From Rhizobiaceae bacterium (lineage in GTDB: Bacteria > Pseudomonadota > Alphaproteobacteria > Rhizobiales > Rhizobiaceae): a stretch of 64,000 nucleotides of DNA. The stretch lies in assembly GCA_019635755.1 (NCBI GenBank), contig JAHBYW010000003.1:434001-498000 (forward strand), written 5' to 3'. Both the position numbers and the translations under genes were made by a program. Of the stretch, positions 49,518 to 58,448 are shown piece by piece (position 1 is the stretch's first letter; every line of letters begins with the position of its first letter). The notes under the pieces are model-generated. The model was not told the origin of the DNA, ran no database searches, and saw nothing but the letters and a program-made list of their open reading frames with translations.

Positions 49518-52427
49518 GTGAACCGCGACCTACCGATCGAAGCGAGCAGTTCCTCCCCCACCCCTAAACCCTCCCCACAAGGGGGAGGGGGACCCGGCGC
49601 CAGCGCTGAGGCCACCCCGATGATGCAGCAGTTCATCGAGATCAAGGCGGCGAACCCGGACTCGCTGCTGTTCTACCGCATGGGCGATTTCTACGAGCTG
49701 TTCTTCGAGGACGCGGAGATCGCCAGCCGGGCGCTCGGCATCGTTCTGACCAAGCGCGGCAAGCATCTCGGCCAGGACATCCCGATGTGCGGCGTGCCGG
49801 TGCATGCCGCCGACGACTATCTGCAGAAGCTGATTGCCGCGGGCCACCGCGTCGCGGTGTGCGAACAGATCGAGGACCCGGCCGAGGCGAAGAAGCGCGG
49901 CTCCAAGTCGGTTGTGAAGCGCGACGTGATCCGTCTGGTGACGCCGGGCACCGTCACCGAGGACAAGCTTCTCGCGCCGTCGGAGTCGAATTTCCTGATG
50001 GCGCTGGCGCGGGTGAAGGGCACCACGGATTCCTCCTATGCGCTGGCCTGGATCGACATCTCCACCGGCGCCTTCCGCGTCGCCGAGACCGCCATCGACC
50101 GGCTGCTTGCTGACATCGCCCGCGTCGAGCCGAAGGAACTGATCGTCGCCGAGCCGCTGTTTCGTGACGCGGCGCTGAAGGGCGTGTTCGACTTCATCGG
50201 CCGCGTCGCCAGTCCGCAGCCGCCCAGCCTGTTCGAATCCTCGTCCGCGCCTGAGCGCATCGCGCGCTTCTACGGCGTCGCCACCACCGACGGTTTCGGC
50301 ACCTTCTCCCGCGCCGAACTGTCCGCGATCTCCGGCGCCATCGCCTATGTGGAGAAGACGCAGAAGGCCGAGCGCCCGCCGCTGACGAAGCCCGAGCGCG
50401 AGGCGGCCGGCGGCACGATGTTCATCGATCCGGCGACGCGCGCCAATCTCGAACTGATGCACGCCATATCAGGCGGCCGCGCAGGTTCGCTGTTCTCCGC
50501 GATCGACCGCACGGTGACCGGCGCCGGCGCGCGTCTGCTGGCAGAGCGGCTGATGGCGCCGCTCTCCGAGCCCACGGCCATCAATGCGCGGCTGGACTCG
50601 GTGTCGTTCTTCGCCGAAGAGACCACGCTGCGCGATGGCGTGCGCCGGGCGCTGAAGTCCGTCGCCGACATGCCGCGCGCACTGTCCCGGCTGGCGCTGA
50701 ACCGCGGCGGGCCGCGCGACCTTGCCGCCCTTGCCGCCGGCTTCCAGGCAGCGGCCGAGATCGCCGGCCTGCTGGCGCATGCGGCATTGCCCGGCGAACT
50801 GAGCGGCGCGGTCGCGGCGATCGCAGCCTATCCCGCCGATTTCCTCGCAAAGCTCGACCGGGCGCTGGCCGACGAGCTGCCGCTCCTGAAGCGCGACGGC
50901 GGTTTCGTCCGCGCCGCCTACGATTCCGAGCTGGACGAGATGCGCGCGCTTCGCGACCAGTCCCGCCGCGTCATCGCCGCGATGGAGCGCGACCTCGCCG
51001 AGGAGACCGGCATCCGGTCGCTGAAGATCCGGCACAACAATGTGCTGGGCTACTACATCGAGGTGACCGCCAACCATCAGGCAATCATGACCGGCACGGA
51101 CGCCGCCAAGGCGAAGTTCATCCACCGCCAGACGATGGCGAGCGCCATGCGCTTCACCACGACGGAGCTGGCCGGGCTGGAGACGAAGATCGCCAACGCC
51201 GCCGACCGCGCGCTGGCGATCGAGCTAGCCGTCTTCGACGACCTCGTGGCAGATGCCGTGTCGCTCGCCACGCCCATCCGCGACGCGGCGGCCGCACTCG
51301 CCGTGCTCGACGTGTCGGCGGCACTCGCCGTGCTGGCGGAGCGGGAGAATTACGCGCGGCCCGTCGTCGATAGCAGCCTCTGCTTTGTCGTGGAGGGCGG
51401 ACGGCACCCGGTGGTGGAGCAGGCGCATCGCGCGACGGGAGGCGAGGCGTTCGTCGCGAACGATTGCGACCTGTCGCCGGCGGATGGCGGTCGCTCTGCT
51501 TCCACGAACCGCGCGGACGGTACCCCCACCCCTGACCCCTCCCCGCAAGGGGGAGGGGAAACCGGCGCGCGGCAGCTAACCTCCCCCTTGCGGGGAGGTC
51601 GCGACGCCGCAGGCGGAGCGGGTGGGGGTAGTGGAAATGCGGGCTGGACGCCCCCAGGCACCCCCGGTGCGATCTGGCTGCTGACCGGCCCCAACATGGG
51701 CGGCAAGTCGACCTTCCTGCGCCAGAACGCGCTGATCGCGATCCTCGCGCAGACCGGCTCCTTCGTGCCCGCCGCCCGCGCGCATATCGGCGTGGTGGAT
51801 CGCCTGTTCTCCCGCGTCGGCGCGTCCGACGATCTGGCGCGCGGACGCTCGACCTTCATGGTGGAGATGGTGGAGACCGCCGCGATCCTGAACCAGGCGG
51901 GCGAGCGCAGCCTGGTGATCCTCGACGAGATCGGGCGCGGCACCGCGACCTTCGACGGCCTGTCGATCGCCTGGGCGTCGATCGAGCACTTGCACGAGGT
52001 GAACCGCGCCAGAGCGATCTTCGCCACGCATTTCCACGAGATGACGGCGCTGGCCGGCAAGCTCGCGCGGCTCCACAACGTCACCATGCGCGTGAAGGAA
52101 TGGGAGGGCGAGGTCGTCTTCCTGCACGAGGTGGCGCGTGGCGCGGCCGACCGCAGCTACGGTGTGCAGGTGGCGCGCCTCGCCGGCCTGCCGGCCTCGG
52201 TCGTGCAGCGCGCCAAAGACGTGCTGCACCAGCTGGAGGAAGGCGAACAGTCCGGCCGCGCCGACCGGCTGGTGGACGATCTGCCGCTGTTCTCGGCCGT
52301 GCTGAAGCGCGAGGCGAAAACAGCGACAGCGGATGACCGGCTGGCGAAAGCGCTGGCCGAGATCAACCCCGACGAGATGACGCCGAAGGAGGCGCTGGAG
52401 GCGTTGTACAGGTTGAAGGGGGTGTGA
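49518..52427 (+). CDS. mutS: DNA mismatch repair protein MutS, carrying two in-frame repeat inserts
   Basis: This 969-residue MutS recognises mismatches. The N-terminal mismatch-binding domain has [15 protein letters not shown] (with the Phe that stacks on mispairs), and the C-terminal ATPase has Walker [10 protein letters not shown] near 724, [29 protein letters not shown] and FATHFHEM. The start is probably GTG 49518, giving a short leader before TPMMQQF; ATG 49620 would drop conserved residues. The leader (about 12-25) and a stretch at about 669-704, just before Walker A, are encoded by palindromic elements. The second makes a Gly/Pro-rich loop of some 60 residues where MutS normally has a few. 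Both keep the frame, and the protein looks functional. Confidence 0.95.
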   Translation: MNRDLPIEASSSSPTPKPSPQGGGGPGASAEATPMMQQFIEIKAANPDSLLFYRMGDFYELFFEDAEIASRALGIVLTKRGKHLGQDIPMCGVPVHAADDYLQKLIAAGHRVAVCEQIEDPAEAKKRGSKSVVKRDVIRLVTPGTVTEDKLLAPSESNFLMALARVKGTTDSSYALAWIDISTGAFRVAETAIDRLLADIARVEPKELIVAEPLFRDAALKGVFDFIGRVASPQPPSLFESSSAPERIARFYGVATTDGFGTFSRAELSAISGAIAYVEKTQKAERPPLTKPEREAAGGTMFIDPATRANLELMHAISGGRAGSLFSAIDRTVTGAGARLLAERLMAPLSEPTAINARLDSVSFFAEETTLRDGVRRALKSVADMPRALSRLALNRGGPRDLAALAAGFQAAAEIAGLLAHAALPGELSGAVAAIAAYPADFLAKLDRALADELPLLKRDGGFVRAAYDSELDEMRALRDQSRRVIAAMERDLAEETGIRSLKIRHNNVLGYYIEVTANHQAIMTGTDAAKAKFIHRQTMASAMRFTTTELAGLETKIANAADRALAIELAVFDDLVADAVSLATPIRDAAAALAVLDVSAALAVLAERENYARPVVDSSLCFVVEGGRHPVVEQAHRATGGEAFVANDCDLSPADGGRSASTNRADGTPTPDPSPQGGGETGARQLTSPLRGGRDAAGGAGGGSGNAGWTPPGTPGAIWLLTGPNMGGKSTFLRQNALIAILAQTGSFVPAARAHIGVVDRLFSRVGASDDLARGRSTFMVEMVETAAILNQAGERSLVILDEIGRGTATFDGLSIAWASIEHLHEVNRARAIFATHFHEMTALAGKLARLHNVTMRVKEWEGEVVFLHEVARGAADRSYGVQVARLAGLPASVVQRAKDVLHQLEEGEQSGRADRLVDDLPLFSAVLKREAKTATADDRLAKALAEINPDEMTPKEALEALYRLKGV
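49551..49592. repeat. Palindromic repeat, family B partial copy, in mutS leader
   Basis: TCCTCCCCCACCCCTAAACC is followed by CCTCCCCACAAGGGGGAGGG, a half-copy of the elements at 48754 and 51521. It is translated as [15 protein letters not shown] near the N-terminus of MutS if translation starts at GTG 49518. Confidence 0.75.
51521..51630. repeat. Palindromic repeat, family B copy 2, inside mutS
   Basis: The element has inverted ends TACCCCCACC (51521-51530) and GGTGGGGGTA (51621-51630) and two inner arms (CCCCTCCCCGCAAGGGGGAG and CCTCCCCCTTGCGGGGAGG). It is read in frame as a Pro/Gly-rich stretch just before the Walker A motif of MutS. Confidence 0.88.
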
Positions 52428-52779
52428 GGGCCGAGAAGCGATTTGGATATTGCGCCGGCACGATGGCAGCTCGGCCACCACCAGAAATGATGGCCTATTC
52501 TCTCGAGTAACCTGTGAAATTCCTTTAGCCCAGGAGCAACCGCGGCAGCTCCACCACCAAACAATCTGGCCACGTAAATCGGCTTGCCCCGAGCATCCGT
52601 GCCCGGACACGGCGGAAGCCAGCAGCCGCGGGCAAAAGGCACTTCCTGCTCGGCGCGCCGGCGAACTTTGGACTTGCGTGAAGCAGGCCGGGGTGATTAA
52701 CGGGCCGCTCCCCGGCAGCCGACGCCTCTTTGGCGGGCGTGCGCCTCTCCCGTCCTATCCCGAACAGACCTGACAGCGC
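52428..52779. other. 352-bp spacer after mutS, no supported gene
   Basis: No gene is supported. The minus strand between about 52640 and 52480 reads as a protein-like stretch (GKPIYVARLFGGGAAAVAPG and LKEFHRLLERIG) without a good start or stop, possibly a decayed coding fragment. The rest shows no repeat or clear terminator. The ABC-F start codon at 52780 follows ACCTGACAGCGC with a weak ribosome-binding site. Confidence 0.4.
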
Positions 52780-54402
52780 ATGATCCGCCTCGAAAATATT
52801 GGCAAGCAGAACGGCAAGCAGATCGTCTTCATCGAGGCGTCGGCGACGATCCAGCGCGGCGAGAAGGTCGGTCTGGTCGGCCCGAACGGCGCCGGCAAGA
52901 CGACGCTCTTCCGCATGATCACGGGCGAGGAACAACCTGACGAGGGTCAGGTCGCCGTCGATCGCGGGGTGCGCATCGGCTATTTCAGCCAGGATGTCGG
53001 CGACATGGCGGGCCGGAGCGCGGTCGCCGAGGTGATGGACGGCGTCGGGCCGGTGAGTGCGCTGGCGGCCGAGATGGCCGAGCTGGAAGCGGCGATGGCC
53101 GACCCCGATCGCGCCGACGAGATGGACGAGATCATCACGCGCTACGGCGAGGTGCAGCACGCCTTCGACGAACTCGACGGCTACGCGCTGGACGGCCGCG
53201 CGCGTGAGGTTCTGGACGGCCTCGGCTTCAGCCAGGAGATGATGTCGGGCGACGTCGGCGCTTTGTCCGGCGGCTGGAAGATGCGCGTGGCGCTGGCGAA
53301 GATCCTTTTGATGCGGCCGGACGCGATGCTGCTCGACGAGCCGTCGAACCATCTCGACCTTGAAAGCCTGATCTGGCTGGAGACTTTCCTGAAGGGTTAT
53401 GACGGCGCGATCCTGATGACCTCGCACGACCGCGAGTTCATGAACCGCATCGTCGGGAAAATCGTGGAGATCGATGGCGGCGCCCTCACCACCTATTCCG
53501 GCGACTACGAGTTCTACCGGCAGCAGCGCGCCCTGGCGGACGTGCAGCAGCAGGCGCAGTTCGAGCGCCAGCAGGCGATGCTGGCCAAGGAGATCGCCTT
53601 CATCGAGCGGTTCAAGGCGCGCGCCAGCCATGCAGCGCAGGTGCAGAGCCGCGTCAAGAAGCTGGACAAGATCGACAAGGTCGAGCCGCCGAAGCGCCAG
53701 CAGACGGTGCGTTTCGAGTTCCAGCCCGCGCCGCGTTCGGGCGAGGACGTTGCGACGCTGAAGGGCGTGGCGAAGCGCTACGGCAGCCGCACCATCTATG
53801 ACGGACTCGACTTCCAGGTCAGGCGGCGCGAGCGCTGGTGCGTTATGGGCGTCAACGGCGCCGGCAAGTCGACGCTGCTCAAGCTGGTGGCCGGGGCATC
53901 GGAGCCGGACGACGGAACCGTGGCACGGGGCCCGAGCGTCAAGATGGGTTATTTCGCCCAGCACGCCATGGAGGTGCTGGACGGCGACCGCACCGTGCTG
54001 GAGTCGCTGGAGGATTCGTTCCCGCAGGCGGGGCAGGCGCCGCTGCGCGCGCTCGCCGGCTGCTTCGGCTTCACCGGCGACGAAGTGGAGAAGAAGTGCC
54101 GTGTGCTGTCGGGCGGCGAGAAGGCGCGGCTGGTGATGGCCAAGATGCTGTTCGACCCGCCGAACTTCCTCGTGCTGGATGAACCGACCAACCATCTCGA
54201 CATCGCCACCAAGCAGATGCTGATCGAGGCGCTGTCGAAATATGAAGGCGCGATGCTGTTCGTCAGCCACGACCGGCATTTTCTCGCCGCACTGTCCAAC
54301 CGCGTCTTGGAACTGACGCCGGACGGCATGCACGCCTATGGCGGCGGCTACACCGAATATGTCGCCAGCACCGGACAGGAAGCGCCCGGCCTTCGTTCCT
54401 AG
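52780..54402 (+). CDS. ABC-F family ATPase (ribosome-associated type)
   Basis: This 540-residue protein has two ABC domains and no membrane part, the ABC-F plan. Domain 1: Walker [35 protein letters not shown]. Domain 2: GVNGAGKSTLL, LSGGEKARLVMAKML, VLDEPTNHLD. The charged linker between them (about 240-310, FERQQAMLAKEIAFIERFKA) is the tRNA-interacting P-site motif of ABC-F factors. The length is close to YbiT/EttA rather than Uup. It probably acts on translating ribosomes; antibiotic resistance cannot be judged from sequence. Confidence 0.94.
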   Translation: MIRLENIGKQNGKQIVFIEASATIQRGEKVGLVGPNGAGKTTLFRMITGEEQPDEGQVAVDRGVRIGYFSQDVGDMAGRSAVAEVMDGVGPVSALAAEMAELEAAMADPDRADEMDEIITRYGEVQHAFDELDGYALDGRAREVLDGLGFSQEMMSGDVGALSGGWKMRVALAKILLMRPDAMLLDEPSNHLDLESLIWLETFLKGYDGAILMTSHDREFMNRIVGKIVEIDGGALTTYSGDYEFYRQQRALADVQQQAQFERQQAMLAKEIAFIERFKARASHAAQVQSRVKKLDKIDKVEPPKRQQTVRFEFQPAPRSGEDVATLKGVAKRYGSRTIYDGLDFQVRRRERWCVMGVNGAGKSTLLKLVAGASEPDDGTVARGPSVKMGYFAQHAMEVLDGDRTVLESLEDSFPQAGQAPLRALAGCFGFTGDEVEKKCRVLSGGEKARLVMAKMLFDPPNFLVLDEPTNHLDIATKQMLIEALSKYEGAMLFVSHDRHFLAALSNRVLELTPDGMHAYGGGYTEYVASTGQEAPGLRS

Positions 54403-54530
54403 ACGACCGGCGGCCGCGATCACCGCCCACGCACGCCGAACGTCACGGATAGCGCGATTGTGATGGCGCGCTGGGCGTCGGCGACCCCATCTGTGCCGGA
54501 GACCGACCTACCTCCGTTTGCGGACCAATC

Positions 54531-55154
54531 ATGACCACGCGGCGCAGTTTCCTCTCAGGCTTCCTCGCATTTCCCGCGCTGTTCCCCATCGCTGCACGGG
54601 CCGAAGACGCTCCACCGCAGCTGACACTTACGCCGGCGTGCGGTGACGCGGAGCCGACCATCGCGCAGACGGAAGGACCGTATTTCACGCCCGGTTCGCC
54701 GCTGAAGCGCGACTTCCGCGCCGATGTCGAGGCCGTCCAGGGCGGTGGGGCCAGTGCCGGCAGCACGCTCGCGATCGCGGGCACGCCGATCACCATCGCC
54801 GGCTATGTGCTGACGGCGGACTGCCAGCCGGTGCCGGGCGCGCTGATCGAGCTGTGGCACTGCGACGGTGGGGGCGCCTACGACAATGAGGGCTTCCGGC
54901 TGCGCGGCCACCAGTTCAGCGACGATCAAGGGCGCTGGTGGTTCGAGACGATCGTGCCCGGGCTCTACACCGGCCGCACGCGGCATTTCCACGTGAAGGT
55001 GCAGCGTCCGGGCGGCCCGTTGTTGACCACGCAGCTCTATTTCCCCGGCGAGCCGGGCAACGAGCGTGACCGCATCTTCGACGCCGCGCTGCTGCTGGAC
55101 ATCAAGGAAGCGCCCGACGGCGGCTACAGTCGGTACGACTTCGTCGTGAGATGA
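54531..55154 (+). CDS. Tat-exported intradiol ring-cleavage dioxygenase-like protein
   Basis: This 207-residue protein has a Tat-type signal (TTRRSFLSGFLAFPALFPIA, cleaved near ARA-E) and a protocatechuate 3,4-dioxygenase-like beta-sandwich. The non-heme Fe(III) ligands are recognisable: a Tyr in GGGAYDNEGF, a Tyr in PGLYTGR, and the two His in RHFHVKV. TEGPYFTPGSPLKRDF is a hallmark of this exported branch. The natural aromatic substrate is unknown, and no catabolic genes are adjacent. Confidence 0.87.
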   Translation: MTTRRSFLSGFLAFPALFPIAARAEDAPPQLTLTPACGDAEPTIAQTEGPYFTPGSPLKRDFRADVEAVQGGGASAGSTLAIAGTPITIAGYVLTADCQPVPGALIELWHCDGGGAYDNEGFRLRGHQFSDDQGRWWFETIVPGLYTGRTRHFHVKVQRPGGPLLTTQLYFPGEPGNERDRIFDAALLLDIKEAPDGGYSRYDFVVR

Positions 55155-55358
55155 ACGGCCGCACCCGCTGTCAGTGGCGGCCGCGTGATTCAGTCGGGGA
55201 TGCTCAGGCTTCACCGGGCATCCATGCCATCGACGCGACAACTCGCGGGCGGTCGGCAACGCACCGGGCACATCGTCCCTTCCCGCGCGAACGGTACCGC
55301 CTTGTTCCTGCCGGGTCCCTCGGCTAAGGCTCACTGAGCTGTCCGTGGGAATCCTTCG

Positions 55359-55994
55359 ATGACGTCCCTCCGCCTCCTGCCGCTCTCCGCGCTTCCTTTT
55401 GCCCTGCTTCTCGCCGTGCCCGCCTTCGCCGGCGAAGCGGAGGATGCCGAATACCAGGCGCTGGTGACCGCGGCGATGGCCGACCCGAAGGCGGTCGATT
55501 ACGGCCGCATGCGGGCGGTCTATGCGCAGTCGGCCTACTACCACGGCGCGGACACCGACCCGATGGCGCTGCTGGTCGAGAAGAAATTCAACGAGCCGGC
55601 GTCGCAGGACCTGAAGGACAGGATGGCGGCGCAGTTGACGGCCGACTTCGCCATGCCGCTGGTCCACCCGACCTACATGACGATCATGGGCTGGACGAAG
55701 AACTCGCCGCAGGCGGCAATGAACGTCGCCGCCTATCGCGGGCTGATCGACGCGATCATCGCCAGCGGCGACGGCGAAAGCGCGGCGACCGCGCGGACCA
55801 TCCTGCACAAGGGCGAGGGCGAGACGGTGCTGGAGAACATGGGCGTGCTGGGCAACGACTGGCGCATGCGCGATGTCGAGGAAGGCGGCCGGAAGTACTA
55901 CGTCTACACGGTCACGAACGAGTCCTGGACGGCGTGGTGGTCCGGCAGCCGGTACGACATCTGGTTCGACACGACGGCATTCAGCAGGACATAG
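55359..55994 (+). CDS. Periplasmic DUF4919-like protein
   Basis: The 211-residue product starts with a signal peptide (LLPLSALPFALLLAVPAFA, cleaved before GEAED) and continues as a mainly helical soluble domain with YGRMRAVYAQSAYY. Its C-terminal region, YYVYTVTNESWTAWWSGSRYDIWFD, is split here as YYVYTVTNE and YDIWFDT. The pattern suggests the uncharacterised DUF4919 family, which I assign only tentatively. The 204-bp gap before it shows no other gene. Confidence 0.7.
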   Translation: MTSLRLLPLSALPFALLLAVPAFAGEAEDAEYQALVTAAMADPKAVDYGRMRAVYAQSAYYHGADTDPMALLVEKKFNEPASQDLKDRMAAQLTADFAMPLVHPTYMTIMGWTKNSPQAAMNVAAYRGLIDAIIASGDGESAATARTILHKGEGETVLENMGVLGNDWRMRDVEEGGRKYYVYTVTNESWTAWWSGSRYDIWFDTTAFSRT

Positions 55995-56079
55995 GCCAGA
56001 CGAACAGGCGGCCGGCTGCGCCCGGATCCGCGTCCATAATCGCCTAAGAGCGGAACGAACCGGACGGCAGCGCCGCCGG

Positions 56080-56409
56080 CTATTTCTTCCGGGCGGTTGC
56101 CTTGGCCGGAGACTTCTTTGCCGGCTTCGGCGCGGCCTTGGCGGCAACGGGCTTGGATGCGGCGGTCTTGGAAGCAGCCTGCTTGGCGACGGGCTTGGCG
56201 GTCGCCGGCCCGGCCTTGGGGCGCGGCGGCTTGGCGGCGGCCAGCTCCGCCTCGTGCTGGAGGCGAAGCTCGCGCAGGCGCGCGGTCTTCCTTTCGCGCT
56301 GCGCCGCTTCGGCGTCGATGATCGAGCGCGCGACGAAGGTCGTGTGCTCGGCCTTGTCGCGCGCCGGAACCCTTGCCTTGAACAGGGACGATTTCGTCGG
56401 CTCGCTCAT
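56080..56409 (-). CDS. Lys/Ala-rich histone-H1-like protein
   Basis: This 109-residue basic protein has an N-terminal part (SLFKARVPARDKAEHTTFVA) unlike histones, a charged helix (about 33-60) and a C-terminal tail of AAKP/KPVA/KKSPAKA repeats typical of bacterial H1-like, nucleic-acid-binding tails. It lies 58 bp downstream of rpsU on the same strand. A role in nucleoid or RNA binding is plausible; the family name is unknown to me. Confidence 0.75.
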   Translation of the reverse strand: MSEPTKSSLFKARVPARDKAEHTTFVARSIIDAEAAQRERKTARLRELRLQHEAELAAAKPPRPKAGPATAKPVAKQAASKTAASKPVAAKAAPKPAKKSPAKATARKK

Positions 56410-56467
56410 CGTGGTCTCCTTGGACCGGCGCGCGGGGGAACCAGGCGCACGGCCCGGTCCGGAGGCA

Positions 56468-56725
56468 TCAGACCTGCGGGGCAGCCCTGCGCGGCGCGAT
56501 CACCTTCTTCTTGGGGGCCGGCAGCAGCCCTTCGCGCTGCGCCTGCTTGCGCGCGGCCTTGCGGGTGCGGCGCACCGCTTCCGACTTCTCGCGCGCACGC
56601 TTCTCCGAGGGCTTCTCGTAGGCGCGGCGCGCCTTCATCTCGCGGAAGACGCCTTCGCGCTGAAGCTTCTTCTTGAGCACGCGCATGGCCTGCTCGACGT
56701 TGTTGTCGCGTACCAATACCTGCAA
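56468..56725 (-). CDS. rpsU: 30S ribosomal protein S21
   Basis: The 85-residue protein has the S21 core [20 protein letters not shown] and the continuing [20 protein letters not shown], followed by a basic C-terminal tail ([11 protein letters not shown]) that makes it longer than the 71-residue E. coli protein, as is common in rhizobia. S21 aids initiation at structured leaders. It may be cotranscribed with the H1-like gene downstream. Confidence 0.96.
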   Translation of the reverse strand: MQVLVRDNNVEQAMRVLKKKLQREGVFREMKARRAYEKPSEKRAREKSEAVRRTRKAARKQAQREGLLPAPKKKVIAPRRAAPQV

Positions 56726-56891
56726 GGATGATCCATTTCCGGGAAGCGGGACCGCTTCCCTGCTGTGCTGCCAATAGGCTGTCGAGGTTGAGCGCCGGGG
56801 GCGCCAATCCCGTCTATGTAGAGCATACCGCAGTAAAAAACCACCCTCTTTGCGCGGGTTCGACGATCCTGGCGAAATGAGGGGTTGCTAC

Positions 56892-56911
56892 CATACCGAC
56901 CGGATGGTATG
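56892..56911. promoter_or_regulatory. Candidate TetR operator
   Basis: CATACC-GACCGGAT-GGTATG is an inverted repeat ending 8 bp before the tetR-family ATG. Its length and symmetry fit a TetR-type dimer site. Binding there would block its own promoter or ribosome-binding region, so autorepression is likely. Confidence 0.65.
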
Positions 56912-56919
56912 CCAGCACG

Positions 56920-57594
56920 ATGCCAAGGCCGACCCTTCGCTCCCCCGAACGCGGCGACGCCCGCATCCGCCTGCTGGAAGCGGCGCGCGACACTATCCGC
57001 GCCAAGGGTTTCGCCGCCACCTCGGTGGACGACCTGTGCCGTGCCGCCGCGGTGACGAAGGGCTCCTTCTTCCACCACTTCGAGAGCAAGGAGGCGCTGG
57101 GCGTGGCGGCGGCGGCGTTCTGGGCCGAGACGACGGCGGCCTTCTTCGCCGCAGCGCCCTATCACCAGCCAGCCGATCCGCTGGCGCGCGTGCTGGCCTA
57201 TATCGCCTTCCGCCGTTCGATCATTGAGGGCGCGATCGCCGCGTTCTCCTGCCTCGCCGGCACGATGGCCGAGGAGGTGTTCACCACCCACCCCGCCATC
57301 CGCGACGCCTGTGGCGCGGCGATGCTCGGCCATGCGGCCACGCTGGAGCCCGACATCGGCGCGGCGATGGCGGAGCATGGCGTGACGGGCGTGACGGCGG
57401 CGAGCCTGGCACGCCATACGCAGACGGTGCTGCAGGGCGCCTTCGTGATGGCGAAAGCCGGCGACGATCCGGCGCTGGCGCGCGAGGCACTCGACCATCT
57501 CGACCGATACGTCCGGTTGCTGTTCGGCCACCCAATCCTCGGTCAGCCGGGCCAGCTTGGCATCGAGGCAAACCGCGAAGGAGCCGTGTCATGA
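56920..57594 (+). CDS. TetR family transcription regulator
   Basis: This 224-residue repressor has an N-terminal TetR helix-turn-helix (LLEAARDTIRAKGFAATSVD and KGSFFHHFESKEALG) and a ligand-binding helical domain with a TetR_C-like pattern. It is the first gene of a three-gene set with ATGA-type overlaps. The GFA-like and small downstream genes are its likely targets, together with itself. Confidence 0.9.
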   Translation: MPRPTLRSPERGDARIRLLEAARDTIRAKGFAATSVDDLCRAAAVTKGSFFHHFESKEALGVAAAAFWAETTAAFFAAAPYHQPADPLARVLAYIAFRRSIIEGAIAAFSCLAGTMAEEVFTTHPAIRDACGAAMLGHAATLEPDIGAAMAEHGVTGVTAASLARHTQTVLQGAFVMAKAGDDPALAREALDHLDRYVRLLFGHPILGQPGQLGIEANREGAVS

Positions 57595-58115
57595 TCACGC
57601 GCCTGACCTGCGCCTGCGGCACCGTTCACATCGACGTCGAGAAGGCGCCGATCATCACGACCGAATGCCACTGCGCCTCCTGCCGGAAGGCGGGCGAACG
57701 GATGGCGGCCCTTCCCGGCGGGCGCGACCCGCGCCAGCCGAACGGCGGCACCCGGTTCGTGCTCTACCGCAAGGACCGCGCCCGCATCGAGGCCGGCCGG
57801 TCGATGCTGCGCGCCGTCCGCCTGACCCCGGACGCGACGACGCGGCGCGTCGTCGCCGCGTGCTGCAACACCCCGCTCTTCCTCGAGTTCAAGGGCGGGC
57901 ATTGGCTGAGCCTCTACGCCGGGCTGTGGCCCGTCGACTCGGTCCCGCCGACGGAGATCCGCACGATGACGACAGGCCAGGACGCTGCCCTGGACGGTTC
58001 GGTGCGCAGCGGCGCGCGGGCAACGGCCGCGTTCTATGCCCGGCTGCTCGTGGCGTGGGTCGCGATGGGTTTCCGCAGCCCCGAAATCACAGTCAACGGA
58101 GAACTCCATGCCTGA
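57591..58115 (+). CDS. GFA/CENP-V-like zinc-binding protein (DUF6151 type)
   Basis: This 174-residue protein has the cysteine pattern of the GFA (glutathione-dependent formaldehyde-activating) zinc fold: CACG near 8, CHCASC near 27 and ACC near 92. The family now includes many proteins not acting on formaldehyde. The C-terminal part has a hydrophobic helix (ARLLVAWVAMGF). Its start overlaps tetR by 4 bp, so it is coupled to that regulator. The substrate is unknown. Confidence 0.82.
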   Translation: MITRLTCACGTVHIDVEKAPIITTECHCASCRKAGERMAALPGGRDPRQPNGGTRFVLYRKDRARIEAGRSMLRAVRLTPDATTRRVVAACCNTPLFLEFKGGHWLSLYAGLWPVDSVPPTEIRTMTTGQDAALDGSVRSGARATAAFYARLLVAWVAMGFRSPEITVNGELHA

Positions 58116-58419
58116 GCGACGCACCCCGCCCGGCGACAAGGTCGTCATCCAGAACGTGATCCAGCCAGGCCATACCTACCGGGTGGACCGCGCGAAATAC
58201 GAGGCGATGCGCGACGCGCTGCTGGCCGTTCTGCCGCGCGGCGCGCCGGGCATGACGGTGTCCGAGGCGAAGGGGGCTCTGCTGCCGAAGCTGCCCGGAG
58301 CGCTGTTTCCGGGTGGCGACAAGGCCGGCTGGTGGCTGAAGGCCGCCCAGCTCGACCTCGAGGCGAAGGGCACGATCCGGCGCGGACCGGGAAGCCCGGT
58401 CCGCCTGTTCAGGAACTAG
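58108..58419 (+). CDS. Small DUF6958-like protein
   Basis: This 103-residue basic protein has the segment GHTYRVDRAKYEAMRDALL and the C-terminal GGDKAGWWLKAAQLDLEAKG, followed by a turn-rich tail. The pattern fits a winged-helix-like family I recall as DUF6958, tentatively. It starts with ATG 58108, overlapping the GFA gene by 8 bp with GGAG before it, so it belongs to the tetR operon. DNA binding is possible but unproven. Confidence 0.72.
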   Translation: MPERRTPPGDKVVIQNVIQPGHTYRVDRAKYEAMRDALLAVLPRGAPGMTVSEAKGALLPKLPGALFPGGDKAGWWLKAAQLDLEAKGTIRRGPGSPVRLFRN

Positions 58420-58448
58420 GGCGGCGCGACTGGGGCCGCGCCGCGTGA

